The translations under genes and the position numbers were made by a program. This document shows, piece after piece, positions 62,376 through 64,000 of a stretch of DNA of 64,000 nt. Source of the DNA: SKGN01 sp050948865. GTDB taxonomy: Bacteria; Bacillota_I; Bacilli_A; RF39; UBA660. Location: positions 62,001-126,000 of the forward strand of contig JBMNEQ010000003.1 in assembly GCA_050948865.1 (NCBI GenBank), read 5' to 3'. The notes below the pieces were generated by a model. The model was not told the DNA's origin. It made no database searches and worked only from the letters and a program-made list of their open reading frames with translations. How positions within the stretch are numbered: the stretch's first letter is position 1; the number at the start of each line of letters is the position of its first letter.

Positions 62376-63264
62376 AAGGATAATAACGCAAAATTTTAAA
62401 AATCATCAATACGCTGAAGACTATGCTGGACTACATTTATCAGATATTAAAATTTACGGAAAAGCTAAAGTGATACACGTGGTTAATAAATATCAATCTT
62501 ATAAAGATACAATAAATTATCATGACTTTCTTAATAATAAAGAAAGATGGAAAGAAGGAAGCTATTATAATTGTCTTTCTATAGGGGGAAATAAAACAAT
62601 TTATCATCAAAGTGAATTAGGTGGTAATGAAATAAAACTTGAATGTTATTATAATAAGAAAAAGTATTATTTTCGGTTATTACATTTAGCAGAAGTTTTT
62701 GTTAAGGTAGGAGATATTATTGATTCTAATACTTTACTTGGTCTTCAAGGAAATACAGGTTTAGTCTTATCTTATAAAAATAGAAATGATTTAACTTATG
62801 GAACTCATGTTCATTTTGAAATAACTGATGAAGATGGTAATTATATAAATCCAAGGGAATATGCTTTATTTAATTTAAAAGTAGATTATTTAGAACAAAC
62901 CAATGAAGTTGATAAAACTAAAAGACAATTAAAAATTAATGTTGATAAAATTAATATTAGGAAAAATAGTAATGTTTCTTCTTCTATAATAGGGGGAGTT
63001 TATTATGGTGAGGTTTATACTGTTTTAGAAGAAAAAGAAGATGATAAGTATCAATGGTTTAAAATTAAGACTAATTTAGGATTAGTTGGTTATATCGCTA
63101 ATGAGAAGGGCAAAAAATGGCTTCTTCTTTATGAAATAAATGATCATATTGAGGGTAATTATCATCAAATTGAAGAACCAGTTATAAAAATGGTTTTTGA
63201 ATGTTCAAAAGATGGAGTTTATGCTATCAATTTAAAAAAGGGAGAAAAGTTATATATAGAATAA
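62356..63264 (+). CDS. M23-type peptidase with SH3 domain (endolysin-like)
   Basis: A 302-aa protein without a signal peptide. Residues about 1-170 resemble a LytM/M23 metallopeptidase: RLLHLAEVFVKVGDII and YGTHVHFEITDEDG (HxH), with a possible first His/Asp pair in NHQYAEDYAG. Residues about 190-255 form a bacterial SH3 domain (KINIRKNSNVSSSIIGGVY) that may bind the wall. Export would need the holin-like partner. ATG 62356 is preferred (7 nt from GAAGGTG); a GTG at 62347 is possible. Confidence 0.75.
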   Translation: MILLGSKRIITQNFKNHQYAEDYAGLHLSDIKIYGKAKVIHVVNKYQSYKDTINYHDFLNNKERWKEGSYYNCLSIGGNKTIYHQSELGGNEIKLECYYNKKKYYFRLLHLAEVFVKVGDIIDSNTLLGLQGNTGLVLSYKNRNDLTYGTHVHFEITDEDGNYINPREYALFNLKVDYLEQTNEVDKTKRQLKINVDKINIRKNSNVSSSIIGGVYYGEVYTVLEEKEDDKYQWFKIKTNLGLVGYIANEKGKKWLLLYEINDHIEGNYHQIEEPVIKMVFECSKDGVYAINLKKGEKLYIE

Positions 63265-63293
63265 AAAAACATGAATGTTTATTTCATGTTTTT
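63264..63293. terminator. Convergent terminator
   Basis: AAAACATGAA/TTCATGTTTT with a 7-nt loop and T/A tracts on both sides, between the peptidase gene and the converging surface-protein gene. Confidence 0.75.
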
Positions 63294-63298
63294 AATAG

Positions 63299-64000
63299 TT
63301 ATTTTAATTTATAAGGATTAGTTAAAGTGCCATTACCTGAAATAACAGGAATATCACTTTTTAAGTTTAAAACAGGGCGAGAGTTGAAAAAGTTATCATC
63401 AGGTTCTTCTTTAATAATAGAAATAATTTCTAAAAGAGTATTTGCATTTTGAAAACCACCTAATATATGTTGATGCCCAGATCCTTCTTCATTGGTTTTA
63501 GCTTGGATATATCCATAATTATCTTTATTATTTTTATTGTAATAAATTAGTGTAGTTTCACAGGAGTTACCATTGCCATTTTGAATAATATCTAACCAAC
63601 TGTTATTTTGATTAAGAGTGAAAAAGTTATTTGATCCATTTTGCATAATGGTAGCGGAACTATTATTTGTTTGAGTTGTATCAGAAAAGTTGCTATTTCC
63701 TACTTGGGTTGTTGTACAGTTATTATTATTTCCATTTTGAGTTATTATGCCTTCATTGTTTTCTCCAAATTGATCCATTTCACCAACGTTGTCTTCTGAA
63801 TTATTAGGAATAACAGGATCAAGTTTTGTTTTATTAATATCAAAAAATGCTATAATTTCATTTTTATTTCCAAAGTTTCCTAATGCAATATTTCCCTTTT
63901 CACTAACCATATGAGCACTTGTTTGATCCCAGTTGTTCGCGTTCAAAGTCCAATAATAGTAATCCTTTTTTAAAAAATTAGATTCACCGCATTTATCATA
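63299..64000 (-). CDS. Surface protein with curlin-like repeats, 5'-truncated
   Basis: The frame is open to the window edge, so at least 233 residues are visible and the N terminus is missing. About seven 11-residue units of the form Q-x-G-x-x-N-x5 (63551-63772; QNGNNNNCTTT, QVGNSNFSDTT, QNGSNNFFTLN) follow each other, as in curlin (CsgA/CsgB) repeats. The C terminus RPVLNLKSDIPVISGNGTLT resembles the tail of pilin-like or adhesin proteins in gut Bacilli. It is probably exported. Whether it has a prepilin signal cannot be seen. Confidence 0.7.
   Translation of the reverse strand, partial: YDKCGESNFLKKDYYYWTLNANNWDQTSAHMVSEKGNIALGNFGNKNEIIAFFDINKTKLDPVIPNNSEDNVGEMDQFGENNEGIITQNGNNNNCTTTQVGNSNFSDTTQTNNSSATIMQNGSNNFFTLNQNNSWLDIIQNGNGNSCETTLIYYNKNNKDNYGYIQAKTNEEGSGHQHILGGFQNANTLLEIISIIKEEPDDNFFNSRPVLNLKSDIPVISGNGTLTNPYKLK

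Overview
The window is a strongly AT-rich piece of a low-GC Bacillota (Bacilli-like) chromosome that uses the standard code: many genes end in TGA. The gene set points to an endospore former. A SpoIIGA-type protease is followed by a pro-sigma-E factor directly after ftsA-ftsZ, and there are SirA-, YlbD/YlbE- and YjcZ-like genes. Several blocks keep the Bacillus subtilis order (lexA / small SOS gene / tkt / sirA / yneF; ylbD-ylbE-rsmD; murG-murB-divIB-ftsA-ftsZ-spoIIGA-sigE). The host is probably an uncultured, small-genome, gut-type Bacilli lineage; that placement is inference.

Layout. 1-7.0 kb: htpG behind a good promoter and a CIRCE operator, an MBL hydrolase, a DUF3048 protein, a GGDEF protein, a DUF368 carrier-lipid transporter and a four-tRNA cluster. 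7.1-20.5 kb: small membrane proteins, a ZIP transporter, an acyltransferase, two hybrid histidine kinases, thioredoxin/CcdA-like proteins and an Mrp/NifX/ferredoxin-ATPase/DUF134 cluster. 20.5-27.2 kb: an accessory island (below). 27.3-44 kb: an HPt protein, an ABC exporter, an SH3 lipoprotein, two tRNAs, yidD, rnc, smc, def, an FtsW/RodA protein, comEA-comEC, holA and lexA. 44-61.6 kb: tkt, sirA-like, yneF, parE-parC, rsmD, the division cluster, spoIIGA-sigE and uvrC. 62-64 kb: a holin-like/M23 endolysin-like pair, and a truncated surface protein with 11-residue curlin-like repeats at the right edge.

The outstanding element is a complete diversity-generating retroelement (DGR) at about 20.56-24.87 kb. 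A target gene encodes a type IV prepilin signal/helix joined to an FGE/C-type-lectin-like domain whose 3' end is the variable repeat (VR, 21976-22135). A 160-bp template repeat (TR, 22914-23073) lies 938 bp downstream without indels. Of 16 differences, 15 fall at TR adenines. Between and after them are an SSB-like gene, a MutS-domain-I-like mini-ORF overlapping avd, and a DGR-type reverse transcriptase (YMDD, GIPIGNYTSQ). A short RNase HIII gene converges on the RT gene. It was cut by an IS1202-like element with a perfect 27-bp target duplication, and the element's own transposase has a nonsense codon. A 20-nt palindrome abuts the VR and a folded spacer follows the TR, as expected for retrohoming. 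The island sits between a hybrid kinase with a degraded ATP site and an HPt gene.

How it fits together (inference): the RT and Avd would copy TR RNA with adenine errors into the VR, changing the tip of a pilin-like surface protein. SSB, the MutS-like peptide and RNase HIII are candidate helpers for handling cDNA, mismatches and RNA-DNA hybrids.
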